Assembly: GCF_000400465.1 (NCBI RefSeq)
Contig: NW_008806282.1
Location: 186,001 to 250,000, forward strand
Source: Wallemia ichthyophaga EXF-994
Taxonomy: Eukaryota; Basidiomycota; Wallemiomycetes; Wallemiales; Wallemiaceae
DNA length: 64,000 nt
Direction of reading: 5' to 3'
Shown here: positions 21,656 through 33,034 of the stretch, one piece after another
How positions within the stretch are numbered: position 1 is the stretch's first letter
Layout of the letters: every line of letters starts with the position of its first letter
Translations under genes and position numbers: made by a program
The notes under the pieces: generated by a model
Database searches by the model: none
Told to the model about the DNA's origin: nothing
What the model saw: only the letters and a program-made list of their open reading frames with translations

Positions 21656-23547
21656 ATGATCTCAGTTGAAGAGACTATTAATTTAATAGAGAACATTAGA
21701 AATCAGCCTAATGACAGCAATTTACTTGAAGCACTTAGAGTTCTAGTTGCTGTCGACTACACAACGGCTCTATTCTCCACTATCACTCAATCTGTGCTGA
21801 TATCCAGCCATATTAAATATACTGAGAAGATCACCTTCTTCAAGTCCCTCACTGAATTCAAATTATCAAGTGGATTCAACTTGATTGGCTTGCTCGATTC
21901 TGTCTCCAGCTTCAACCAGCCTCCTTCACTCAAATTCTCCTATTTTGCCGGTGTTCTTTTGGCTGTGCAGTCTGACAACTTAAAGCTTAGAATTGAATGT
22001 GAAAATGCTCTTATTTGCGAGCTTGAAGATAGCCTACTGCTTGAGAAAGTTGCTATCAATGACGACACTTATCTTCAAGCCCTAATCTCTATTCTCCCAC
22101 ATATACCCTCATCAAAGCTCAGATTGATGGATACCAAGGTGTGCACATTCCTTGGAGCTTCTTACCAGTAATGTTTACTCAACACAGCCTCTAACGATCC
22201 TCTTTGCGAAAATCCTCTTTGATTCACTTAGCGTTGACAGCCTGGATGGCTCGATCGAGGTGGGCAGGAGTATCTAATATTACACCTGCTCTAACATCTA
22301 TCAGACTAAGTGCACGGAAATGCAACAAAGAACTCATTATCCCAGCATATCGTCCATATCACAAACTCTCACTCGTTTGTTCACACTCCGGTCACGTCAG
22401 GATAGTTCGGAATTGGAACAAGTACTAAGCACTCTGCTAGCTCTAGTATCTCAGAACGAGAGGATGCGACTACAGTCTGAATCAACGGAAATGTCCATCA
22501 ATACTCAAGTAATGTCTCACTTTAAAATACTCTTATACACCTCAATTACCATTCTATACGGGACTATCACACATTTAGCCACATCGAATGGCTTTGAGTG
22601 TGTTGAGGGGGTTGAATATGATCTACCCCTTGCCACACTACGCATTATGTCCAGATTGGCAATCATCAACAGCATACTAAATCCAGATGGAGAGTTGCGA
22701 CAGTGGAGGAGCATCAACATGCTTTGCGTAGACATGATAAATGCACAGAAAGACGTCAAACAATCTGAGCAGGTATTAGATATGCTTGTCGCTGAAACCA
22801 CCCTCGATAACTACAAACACCTATCGAAAGTCAACCATCTGTTTCATATTGCAGAATTTGTTGTTTTGAACTGCACAGTGGAGTTCGCAGTAGCTATACT
22901 TCTACCTGTATGTGATAGGTAGGTGATATTATACAGCAATTCGTAACTACTAACGTAGTTCCAAAGATATCTGGAGGATAGCACCGACATGGTTACTTTC
23001 GAGAATGCGCACTCAGTCACGCTTACTCTCTTCGCCGGGGTCAAACCTAATGCATTGGACCAAGTATTGGTAGCTAGAGTGATGAGCTACAGCATCACGC
23101 TCCTAAAAGTGAGATCAATCCTAAATAGCCAGCTAAGTTGACCACATGATTAAGGTTATGCGCATCTTATCACAGGAGCAATTTAGATTGGCGTATCAAA
23201 GTGTCATTAAGAAGGTATCTGCTCATTCGACAGATCTGACACAATGGTGCATTGACGGTTTGCTTGACTCGTATAAGAGCGTGGAAGAGGATCAAAAAAT
23301 CAAGATAGCGTACACCCTGCCTACGCTACTGCCACTTATTAACCATCACCTACTCGATAGCTTCCTTGTATCACTAGAACGTCTTCTCAGCAGTCATTGG
23401 ATTGCAGAGAACCGTGAAGATCTCCTCACTCTCACTTACAAATCAATTAAGCTGACAGGAGATGAGAGTAACCTCTTAAAATGTCTAAATTGGTGGGGTG
23501 ATTACACATCCCGAATCAAGAGCCTACCAATAAAGTCACGCCTGTAA
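21656..23547 (+). CDS. Pex8-like peroxin with C-terminal PTS1-like SRL
   Basis: Five exons: 21656-22138, 22188-22259, 22305-22907, 22959-23108 and 23155-23547, giving 566 residues, close to the usual length of Pex8. The protein is almost wholly helical with HEAT-like segments and no membrane helix. It ends ..PIKSRL, a plausible peroxisomal targeting signal type 1; Pex8 is the intraperoxisomal peroxin that carries such signals and links docking and RING complexes. Segments such as FENAHSVTLTLFAGVKPNALDQ and TLPTLLPLINHHLLDSFL fit my memory of fungal Pex8, but similarity is low. The alternative is an unknown alpha-solenoid protein. Confidence 0.5.
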
Positions 23548-23700
23548 GCTTCATATTGCACACGTGCAAGTATAACTGTATCATTATATCAGCCCTACAA
23601 AACATAAATTCATAATGAGAAAACAAGTCAATGTAAAACCCAGACAAAGATGATGTGAAACAAGTGAAGAAAGACGAACACTCTTGGACGTGAAAAGCTT

Positions 23701-24702
23701 TTAGACATAAGGAGGACCCATAATCTTACGCATTTGATTGATAGTAAAATCGACAACGAGGAGAAGAATACCACCACCTGGTCCCAATCTAGTAGCCTTT
23801 GGTATGAATCCTTTGAACAACGCCTTTACACCTTCTTCTCTAGCGACCAGCAATAGAGATGGATATGTCCAATTGTATTTTGGTACTACTCCAGGTACCT
23901 TCACGGTACCCTGTATACGACTTTTAACAACGTCGAATGGAGTGTTGAGCACTGTGCCGCACAGACCACCAATTGTACCCGCCGTAAAATTGTTGAAGAG
24001 GTTCGCCGAATTTGATTCTGCCTTTGGAAGCAAAGAGCGTACTTGGAAGATAACACCGAAGTAACCACCGTCTTGGGAATGAGCGTGGTTAGCAAGGAGT
24101 GAAAACTCAAGAAAAAAAAAACTCACTCCACCAGAAGTGTCTCCAGAAAGTAGCTTCCATGCCTGCGTACATACCCAAGACACCATCGCTCTTGACGGTA
24201 TGTTTGATTACATCGAGTGGACCTGTAGGGAGAAATTAGAATAATACTGCGTGCACACAGCAAACACACCCTTGAAAGTGCTTGTCTTGTCCTGCAACCG
24301 AATCTTAATCAACTCAAATGGAGTAACGACGAATGATTCGGTAGCACCCGCACTGCATCCGGTAGCCAAAGAAAGACCCTGTGTCATCTCACTAACGCCA
24401 GCCAAAGACTTGTAAGTCTTTCCCCAGTAGTCATTCGCCGCGAACTTTACCGCTCTCTTCGGAGCTTCAAGGGTCAATGGAGCAGCGAGACCTCTGTACA
24501 ATTTAGAGAAACCTTCGCTCTTTGCGATTTCCGACAACATCTTCACCATCCCTTGGCTTTTGCCTGCTTCGAGCTGCATTCTCGTCTTTGCAATATCAGT
24601 CGGATACATGGTCAGTATTTCAACAACACCGCCAATCGCTCCTGCTAAAGGCATAGACCAGCCTGGTAGAGGTGCTGGAGATGGGGATTTTTTCTGTTCC
24701 AT
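23701..24702 (-). CDS. Mitochondrial 2-oxodicarboxylate carrier (Odc1-like)
   Basis: Exons 24270-24702, 24127-24222 and 23701-24071 give 299 residues. It is a mitochondrial carrier (SLC25) with three repeats, each with a PxD/ExxK/R signature: YPTDIAKTRMQ, TPFELIKIRLQ and TPFDVVKSRIQ. Splicing restores FWWNGGYFG, a sequence typical of the oxodicarboxylate group (yeast Odc1/2, human SLC25A21). The carrier exchanges 2-oxoadipate and 2-oxoglutarate across the inner membrane, feeding lysine and glutamate metabolism. The second intron (55 nt) contains a ten-T run after its GTGAGT donor. Confidence 0.9.
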
Positions 24703-25263
24703 TATTTTGGTCCGAATGAAGCTAAAGCAAGCGACTAGGGACACCGTTTATCAATTTTACACTTATCCGATGACCACGGCCGTTGAGTGAGCAAGGCCGG
24801 TGATGGGCGGAAATGGGCGTGGTGAGTAAACGTTTCTGTTCTAATCACCTGCCAGCTTGTGTTTTAGTGTGTTTAGTCTCCACGTGATTTAGGTCATTCG
24901 GCGAAGATTGATAACGTTGTGGGGTAATTAATTCTCATTATAATTCTAGACTTGTATTTGTACTGCCCTGTTTACGTCTTGTAGTCTTGTGAGCTGCTTT
25001 ATCTTTCGCATCCGATACTCCGAAAAGTTAGACGAAACTCAAACTCATATGATTCACTTTGTGTGCAGTTTCTGAAGAGGATTAGGAACGCGCTAATTTC
25101 CGATAATTCATTGCGTAGATACTGTATCGCAACTTCAAAGCTAACCCTCCATATCATCATGTCTCCGTTCCTGTCACATAATCAGCGCACTCTCCAACAC
25201 CCATTTGCAGCGCATAATGTCACATTAATTCATACATAATTTCATCAAACAATCATTATCCCT
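24703..25263. other. Intergenic region with one GGGCGTGGT motif
   Basis: About 560 bp upstream of the carrier gene and downstream of the first aldo-keto reductase. It contains GGGCGTGGT at 24815-24823 and a GGGCGGAAATGGGCG context just before it. No coding signal is visible in the rest. Confidence 0.5.
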
Positions 25264-26319
25264 TTATTTGCCAACGAGGTGCTCTACTTTGGCCTGTGCG
25301 CGGGAGAGACCAGCCTTTCCAATTTGAGAGAGGATGGTGCCAGTATCTTTTTCATCCTTGAAGTAGATGTAGCCGAGCATTTCAGAGCCGTCGTTGTATC
25401 TCTTGTTTTTGTTTGCACCTTCCAAAGTCTGGACATCCTCAGCACTCAATGCAACAACAGACTCAAAGTTCTCCTTGATTCTTGAAACTGTCTTTGGGAT
25501 TGGTGAAATGTTCTTCGCAAGAAGGAACGAAAGCGCTATTCCGTGGTTAGAAGTTTGGTATTTCTGCGCCAAAGCCTTCACAGCTGGATCTTCTACAACT
25601 TCAGCGTTCGAGCCGTAGATGTGGTTCAAACCACCAAATGGACTGTAAGCAGTGACTTGGATGCCCTGTGATTGTGCGTACTTGACCAACTCAGGTTGTT
25701 GGTTGTAGACGTGTAATTCAACTTGGAGAGATGATGGTCTGATTTTTGCCGTCTTGAGGAGGTCTGCAATTTCCGACTTTGTGTAGTTGGAGATACCAAT
25801 GTTCTTACATTTTTGTGGGACTTGGGTTTCCATTGCAGCCCACGTGTCCTTCTCCTCAACATTGTGGTCTTTGAGTGGGAAACCCTTGTCGTCTTGTGGG
25901 ATTTGAGCGGATCCATCGTAGTTTGGTCCTGTTGCAAGGGCACCTGGCCAGTGAATCAAGTACAAGTCAAGGTACTCTAATTGGAGGTCCTCGAGAGTCT
26001 TGTTAAGTCCTCTGGTGACATTCTCTGGCTTCTTTGAGTTCAACCAGAGCTTCGAAGTGACAAAGATCTCGGAACGTGGAGTACCAGTTGCTTTGAGCCA
26101 ACGTGTAATACCTTGACCGACCTCACGCTCGTTTTGGTAGATTGCAGCGGAGTCGATGTGACGGTAACCAGCTTCAAGTGCTGCATACACAAGGTCAGCA
26201 GCCTTCTCGTTTGGTAAGTTCCAGCATCCGTAACCGAGCTTAGGGATTCCGGCAGAGTTGGTGTCTGCGGCGGTTGCTGGGGCGTTAGCAAAGGCGATTC
26301 TTTCAGTTTGAATTGGCAT
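25264..26319 (-). CDS. Aldo-keto reductase, intronless paralogue
   Basis: A single exon of 351 residues from the first ATG. The (beta/alpha)8 AKR signatures are present: HIDSAAIYQNEREVG (catalytic Asp and Tyr), VTSKLWLNSKK (Lys), DLYLIHWPGAL (His), NIGISNYTKSEI and the NADP-binding end IPKTVSRIKENFE. Relatives include glycerol dehydrogenases and GCY1/YPR1-type reductases. The substrate cannot be told from sequence. The C-terminal 30 residues (YIYFKDEKD and onward) extend beyond the usual fold. The neighbouring upstream gene on the same strand is a diverged paralogue with six introns. Confidence 0.9.
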   Translation of the reverse strand: MPIQTERIAFANAPATAADTNSAGIPKLGYGCWNLPNEKAADLVYAALEAGYRHIDSAAIYQNEREVGQGITRWLKATGTPRSEIFVTSKLWLNSKKPENVTRGLNKTLEDLQLEYLDLYLIHWPGALATGPNYDGSAQIPQDDKGFPLKDHNVEEKDTWAAMETQVPQKCKNIGISNYTKSEIADLLKTAKIRPSSLQVELHVYNQQPELVKYAQSQGIQVTAYSPFGGLNHIYGSNAEVVEDPAVKALAQKYQTSNHGIALSFLLAKNISPIPKTVSRIKENFESVVALSAEDVQTLEGANKNKRYNDGSEMLGYIYFKDEKDTGTILSQIGKAGLSRAQAKVEHLVGK

Positions 26320-26659
26320 CTTGATTGTTAGTGTGAGAGATGTGCGAGCGAATGACAGCACAATGTTGGAGGGACGAGATGTGGTGCGCTGATAATGATG
26401 TAATTAATAATAAATTACATCAAATATGTGTTGGAATTCACCAATAACAGCTAAAGCCGTGCTCAGCGTCTGCTAACGTGTTTGTGCGCGCTCAGAATGT
26501 GGTTATAAAAAGTGTGATTCACAAACCAAGGCACGAGATCCGAATATTAAAGACATTGTTTAGTTAGCTGCTTAATTGATAATTACTTCTATGTATTTCT
26601 ATAATTCAAACGACTCGTACCGTTGGAGCTGCTTACAGTTTATGAATTATTGAATTAAG
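26320..26659. other. Spacer between the two aldo-keto reductase genes
   Basis: About 340 bp, AT-rich, with no coding signal. It serves as terminator region of the upstream paralogue and promoter of the intronless one. Confidence 0.55.
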
Positions 26660-27955
26660 TCATGGATTGTGACTCTGCGCACGCGCTCTGACGCTCTCTT
26701 TGCTCTGATGCTTGATTTGTTCAGGTGACTTCTCGTCTGCGAAGAAGACCACACCGCACTGCACCTTGTCAGCTGATATTGTATCAATAGTATGTATGAC
26801 CTCACCAGTTCTGAAAGGTCGCAGTAGCGCCTGGAGAATGTGAGTGCTTGTGCATTCAAATTTCCGTTATCCTCATCATCAAGGTTTATTTGCTGTGCAT
26901 TAGCTTGTATGTGTTCAGGATTGGAAGAACGAGGCAATGTGACTATCCTTCTACCTATCACCCAGTTTGTAATAACGGTAGGAGCAGAAACGCTGTGCTT
27001 TTTTGCGATTAAACCTATTGTTGCGTCTTGGAGAAGCTGATTTTGCTGATCGTATAGCGCATTGGCGTTTCCAAATGGAGAATAACCCTCTACCACAATA
27101 CCTTGGGATTTTGCAAACTCTACAAGTCTATGCTGCGGCAAACGTGGGTGTATTTCGACCTTGGAAGGTATAAGTATTTGCACTGACGTCACCAAAGCAA
27201 CACACCTGCAGAATCGATGGTTTAACACGCGCGTATGAGAGCATATCGCTTAACTGATCTACTGTGAGGTTCGAGACTCCGATTGAGCGCACCTTCCCAG
27301 TCGACAGAAGATGTTCCATAGCCTGGGATGGTCTATGTAAAGTAAATCACGTCCCACTGACATCTTACGCACCTCCCATGTCTCGCGGTAAGGGACGCGG
27401 TCGTTGATAATAACGCCATGGTCATCTTGAGGGATGTTTGCCCGATTGTCAGCTGAGGGCTATAAATGTCAACATTGCATCACACGCTGAAGCTTCGAAA
27501 CCACCTTGAAAGCAGCTGGCCAGTGGATGATGTATGCATCAAGATATTCTAGGCCTAATTCGGACAAAGATACATCAAGTGCTTTCTCCACGTCTTCCTT
27601 TCTGTGAGAGTTGTTGTAGAGCTTCGATAATACGAAGATATCAGAGCGCGGTGTTTGCGTATCATCCATGAACCGCCTGATAGCAACTCCGCAGGCAGCC
27701 TCATTCAAGTAAATCGCTGAGGCTGCCTGTGAGTTTGGACTGAGGAGAGAACTGCAGACCTACAAGCACAATCGATGCCTCTGTATCCACTCTTGAGTGC
27801 CTCGTAAACAGCAAATTCTGTTCTGTCGCCCAGTTCCCATGTGCCAAGCTAGGGCCGAGTGAGAAGTGAGATCATTGAAAATTAAGCTATCCTACTTGTA
27901 GCAGTGGGATTTGTACGCCGTTGTTGAGCGTCTCTGTGTGATTTGCAAGAGTCAT
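26660..27955 (-). CDS. Aldo-keto reductase, intron-rich paralogue
   Basis: Seven exons: 27896-27955, 27770-27848, 27505-27722, 27373-27459, 27206-27322, 26806-27159 and 26660-26758, giving 337 residues. Splicing rebuilds RGIDSSAIYLNEAACG, aligned residue for residue with HIDSAAIYQNEREVG of the neighbouring paralogue. It then gives VLSKLYNNSH (Lys), YIIHWPAAFK (His), SIGVSNLTVDQL and a C-terminal SEL-CGVVFFADEK matching SEMLGYIYFKDEK next door. For the last intron I chose the second of two nearby acceptors (AAG, then GTGCAG) because it preserves that alignment. The start codon is 13 bp from the divergent SKI2 start. Confidence 0.82.
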
Positions 27956-27968
27956 TGATATATTCTCG

Positions 27969-30900
27969 ATGATGACAGAAGGCAGGAAGCAGGAAGACAC
28001 GCCCGATGCAAGCGAGACCAAGAAGATATCGGGCGAGATAATAAGAACCGCAGAAAAGCACAAACCTACCGGTAACGACTCTATCTCCTCAACCACCAAC
28101 TACGAAATGACGGATCCTCACAGAGTCATTAACAGCGCCGCGAGCTACAGTGATGGAGACAAAGAAGCCATTATACAGCAGCTGCGATCTGAGCTTGGTG
28201 TGGCTTCTCTCCCATCTTCCGCACAAATCAAAGACGATATCCAATCGAGCTTCTTGCAGCCGCCAAAGAAGCTGTCGAGTATCAACTATCGAACAATACC
28301 GCGCCAGCCAAACCTCAGAAATCTTGTTCAATCGGACATCTCAGCACCATCCTCGAAGCTGTCGTTCCAAAGAGCTGGTCTCGATGGTAACATCGTTGGA
28401 CACACTGAAGTACAAATTCCAATTACTGCAAGAGAGAACGCTAGAACATCAACTAGTATCCACAGGGCTCCAACCGATGCTGCGTCCTTTGTCCGAGGAA
28501 AGAGCGGCAACGTGCCATTCGCGCCGGGCGGTTTGGACGTCGTGAAGGAAACTGTCGATATGGAGAGCAGAAACAAACACGGATTAGATGGCGAGAGTGC
28601 TGGTACATCTGTAGATTTGTCCAAGGGTGGGTCGGTAGCTTGTTGAAATGACGCACAACTCACACAACACAGGGGGTTTAAGAACGGCTCCACCAGGATT
28701 TGGGAGAGGTTTACGGTTTGAAGGAGACGAAAGCAATTCCCTTGACGCTATCAGCGGTGCATCAGAGTTACCTCAGGCAAGCACCTCCAAACACACTGCT
28801 GTATCAACCAACAAACCCAACAAAGTCAACATTCAGTCCGATAAATCATTCACTGATGCTTCCATCGATGAGCTGCTTCCTGACTCTAAGCCACACATTC
28901 CAACGACTGCCGCCAACTCGCGTCGTAAAGCTCAATTGGCCAAAAGAGAATGGGCTCACGTCGTCAATGCGAACAAGGGACTCACCAACTTTGACGAGCT
29001 AGTACCAGATATGGCTATAAAGTATCCGTTCAAGCTCGATAATTTCCAGCAAAACGCTGTTTATTATTTGGAGATGGGTGACTCAGTCTTTGTGGCAGCA
29101 CATACTTCGGCCGGTAAGACGGTAGTTGCAGAGTATGCAATAGCCCTAGCAGCTAAGCACATGACAAGAACAATCTATACTTCGCCAATCAAGGCATTGT
29201 CTAATCAGAAGTATCGAGACTTCAAGACAACATTCGATCCATCCACTGTTGGTATTTTGACAGGAGATGTGCAAATCAATCCAGAAGGAAGCTGTCTTAT
29301 CATGACCACTGAAATCTTGCGTAGTATGCTGTACAAGGGTGCGGATCTTATCAGAGATGTTGAGTTTGTTGTTTTCGACGAAGTTCACTACGTCAATGAT
29401 GCTGAGAGAGGTGTTGTGTGGGAAGAAGTAATCATCATGTTACCTGAGCACATCAACATTATCCTCCTCTCTGCAACAGTGCCAAATGCGAAGGAGTTCG
29501 CAGACTGGGTTGGTAGAACAAAGAGAAAGAACATCTACGTTATCAGCACACCAAAGCGTCCTGTACCATTAGAGCATCACCTATTTGCAAGCAAGGAGAT
29601 TCACAAGATAGTCGATTCGAGTGGAAGATTCTTGAGCAGCGGCCACAAAGACGCAACGGATGCACTGCGTAAGAAGCAAGACAAGGAAAGAGAAGCAGCA
29701 GGCTTACCGCCTGTCCAGAAGACGGGCGGCGGTGGTCGTGGTGGTCGTGGCGGCGGACGCACACCCTCAAATATGGGAGCTACAGGTGCTCATCGAGCTA
29801 TTAACACCTACAACAAATCTCAAGGAGCCAACAGAGGGGGTGGAAATTCTTCTTCAGGTGGTAATCAGAATCACCACTTGGTGCAGTATCTTAAAAAGAA
29901 GGAATTGCTACCTGTCGTCATTTTCACCTTCTCCAAGCGCAAGTGCGAGGAGAATGCCAGTGGATTAGGTGGTATGGACTTACTGACTGCTGCTGAGAAG
30001 AGTGAGGTGCACATAACTATCGAGAGGAGCATATCTAGATTGAGAGGTGGGAATCTTTGAGTGGTGGGGATCCCAGCTGACACAAAGCAGGTTCAGACAA
30101 ACAGCTCCCTCAAATTGCGAGAATGAAAGATCTTCTCGGAAGAGGTTTGGCTGTTCACCATGGTGGTCTTCTCCCGATCGTTAAAGAGGTGAGTGAAAAC
30201 ATGCGCTCACAATATATGCTAAAACAGCTCAAGATTGTAGAGCTTCTTTTTGGTAGAGGTCTTGTAAAAGTGCTCTTTGCTACAGAAACATTTGCCATGG
30301 GTGTCAATATGCCTGCCAGAAGTGTAGCTTTTTCTGGTATACGCAAGCACGATGGGAAATCATTTAGAGATCTTCTGCCTGGTGAGTTTACATTTGCAGC
30401 CTCAACTTGCTAACCGAGGCCTAGGCGAATACACCCAGATGTCAGGCAGGGCGGGTCGCAGAGGATTGGATGCAACAGGTGTTGTTATCATTATGACAAA
30501 TGACAGCATACCCGAGACAACAACACTGCAGCAGATGATACTGGGTGTACCCGGTAAACTCAATTCGCAATTCAGACTGACATTTAACCTCATCCTCAAT
30601 TTGCTCCGGGTCGAGACGCTCAAGGTCGAGGACATGATCAAGCGCTCTTTCAGTGAGAACGCCAGTCAGAGATTACTTCCTGATCAGCAGAAGCAAGTTG
30701 AAGAAACAGAGCAGCGACTTGCACTATTACACAAGTTGGATAGAGAGACGTCCCTTCCTGATCTAGATACTCTCTATAACGTGAGCGCATCACTCGTGGA
30801 TGTGAATGCCTACATAGTCGACTATGCTCTGGGACATCCTCAAGGAAACAAGATGATTGGTACGGGTAGAGTTGTGTTGGTGAGAGACAGCCACTTTAAA

Positions 30901-32249
30901 GGTAACTTGGCGGTGCTGCTCCGTCCACCGAAGTTCCTGCCGACTGGGGCATCCAAGACATCCAAGTACTATTGGGTTGTCGGTTTGTCGGACAAAGATA
31001 CTAGAGATGGCAAGAAGGGTGGGTCGATGTTTGAGATCTTGTTGGTTTGCTGACGATTGCCTAGACATGAAGGCAGACGACATCACACCTCGCTGGCCTG
31101 CAACATTACAGGAAGATGATGGTGAACTGGTTTATGACTTGGTCTCAATCCCCAGCGAGAGTATATCTATGATTACCAAATTCACAATGAAGGATGTGAG
31201 TGGGGTGTCCGAGGGTGTTTATTATTCTCACTTTACTTTTCAGCTCGATGTGTCTGCTATCGTAGATCACCATCGCAAGTCTGCTCTACAGGGTTGTGCA
31301 GACTATTTGAAGGAGCTTCTTCCTACGCTCAGCAACAATGCCACACTGACGGACAGATCGCTGGAGATCGACTGGTCAAAGTTGAGAGGATTGGAATTCC
31401 ACGAAGCGTTATCAGAGAGGGAGAGGTTAATGACGAAAGTGCGTGATCTCATACCGCTCACCGCTTTACCGGAGTTTGATTCTCAATATGCGCATCTACA
31501 TGTGGAAAGCGGATTGAAAAATCAGGTGGCTTATCTTAGAGCATCAATCAGTGATCAGAATTTGGAGCTGCTTCCTGATTACGAGAATAGAATCAATGCA
31601 TTGAAGGAAATGCAGTACATTGACCAAAAATCTACCGTTCAATTGAAAGGAAGGGTTGCTTGCGAGGTTAGTGGAGGTTTCTTGAATTGAATAGCAACTC
31701 ACCACTCAACACCTTACAGATCAACTCTGCCCATGAACTCATCCTCACCGAGCTAATTTTGGAGAATACGTTCGCCGCCTATGAGCCAGAAGAGATGGTG
31801 GCGCTGCTTTCGTGTTTCTTATTCCACGAGAAGACGGAAGTGGAGCCTGTGATTCCGCCAAAGTTGGAAGAGGTGGGTATTTTCAGGATTTGGCCCACAT
31901 TACTGACCCTGCGTAGGGTCGTGATACTATCTTTGCTATAGCAGATAAGGTGCAAAGAGTACTCGAACGCAACAAGGTAGAATCTGAAGATTTCGAAACA
32001 TCGCTTAAGTTCGGATTAGTGGAGGTTGTTTATGAATGGGCTAAGGGTATGCCGTTTGAGCAGATCACACAATTGACAGATGTGCCAGAAGGTACGATCG
32101 TCAGGGTAATCACAAGATTGGATCAGACTTGTTTGGAGGTTAGAGATGCAGCTAGAGTGATTGGAGATGCTGCACTTTTCCAAAAGATGGAGGCGTGTCA
32201 GACAATGATCAAGAGAGATATTATCTTTGCTGCTAGTCTGTATGTTTAG
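27969..32249 (+). CDS. ski2: Ski2-type RNA helicase of the cytoplasmic exosome cofactor
   Basis: Nine exons: 27969-28626, 28673-30046, 30091-30188, 30234-30381, 30425-31018, 31065-31195, 31244-31666, 31720-31872 and 31917-32249, giving 1303 residues (yeast Ski2 about 1290). Helicase motifs: [15 protein letters not shown] (Walker A, ~residue 360), FDEVHYVND (DExH), [22 protein letters not shown] and GRAGRRGLD. Ski2 threads mRNA into the exosome within the Ski2-Ski3-Ski8 complex. A glycine/arginine-rich insert ([11 protein letters not shown], then GGGNSSSGG) sits between the RecA domains at nt 29724-29870. The 45-nt intron at 30189-30233 keeps the frame and was recognised from the family sequence [12 protein letters not shown]. 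Confidence 0.95.
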
Positions 32250-32482
32250 AATGTATATTGCGAGGAGGAGTTGGATCAGATTTTCAATGCATTGTTTTTA
32301 CGAAGAATTGTTAAGAGCTATGTGCATAACGTGTCTTGTGTAACAAAACAAAGACGTTTTGACATTTACCGAGCAAATCAGAGTGAATACTTGAATCCAT
32401 GCTCTCCCCTAATCTCTCTATAAGATCAAAACACCTCGAACCATTTACGGTTCCATTCACCACAACAATATAAATTGGGAAC

Positions 32483-33002
32483 ATGCCATACAAGCCATAT
32501 CAAGACGATCCAACGAGAAGAACAATATTCACACCATCGGAGGAACTTCTGTTGATGTTTGGAAATCTATTGCCAAATCTCGCGAGGACGTCGCATCACT
32601 TCGGATACAAGGACGACAAGCTATGTGGTTGCTGAAACTCACTTAGTATAGCTGTATTAAGGAAGTACATGGAATCGGGTTCCCAATTCACGTTGGTGCA
32701 GCTGTATCAAGCAAACCAAGACAGAATCCGCTTAACACTGAATAGTAAACACGAGGGCTCTTGTCAACGTTCTCGCAAAGACGTACGGATGGTTCGAGGA
32801 CGATAAGGTTATTCGGAGGAAGCTTGTTAAGGCTAAGCTGGATAAGTACGGTCGCTTTGAGTTGATTATTGCTTCTTGTAGCCTACACTTAGGCTTGCAT
32901 GCATTTTACTGCAAATCGCTGTGCTGGAAGTCTATGACAAGCGAACGAACGAACCAAACAAAGAACACATTGATTGCAATGCATAATAATAATATTACAT
33001 GA
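32483..33002 (+). CDS. Unresolved locus, possibly a small gene with introns or a decayed gene
   Basis: An ATG at 32483 opens a coding-like segment (MPYKPYQDDPTRRTIFTPSE, then ELLLMFGNLLPNLARTSHHF). A second segment in another frame follows (VLRKYMESGSQFTLVQLYQ or, alternatively, KEVHGIGFPIHV). A third, from about 32752, reads TRALVNVLAKTYGWFEDDKV and RRKLVKAKLDKYGRF. A 50-nt intron from a GTGCAG donor near 32695 to GAATAG near 32745 would join the second and third, but no donor makes all three phases agree. I do not recognise a family. It could be a real gene with an unusual splice site, or a pseudogene. It is convergent with the PurU gene (stop at 33035). Confidence 0.3.
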
Positions 33003-33034
33003 TAGCACCATTCTATTGAAATATCCACATCTAA

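Noticed and set aside
28328-28693. Minus-strand frame antisense to the SKI2 N-terminus
   Set aside because: It lies opposite a continuous coding exon and has no family resemblance.
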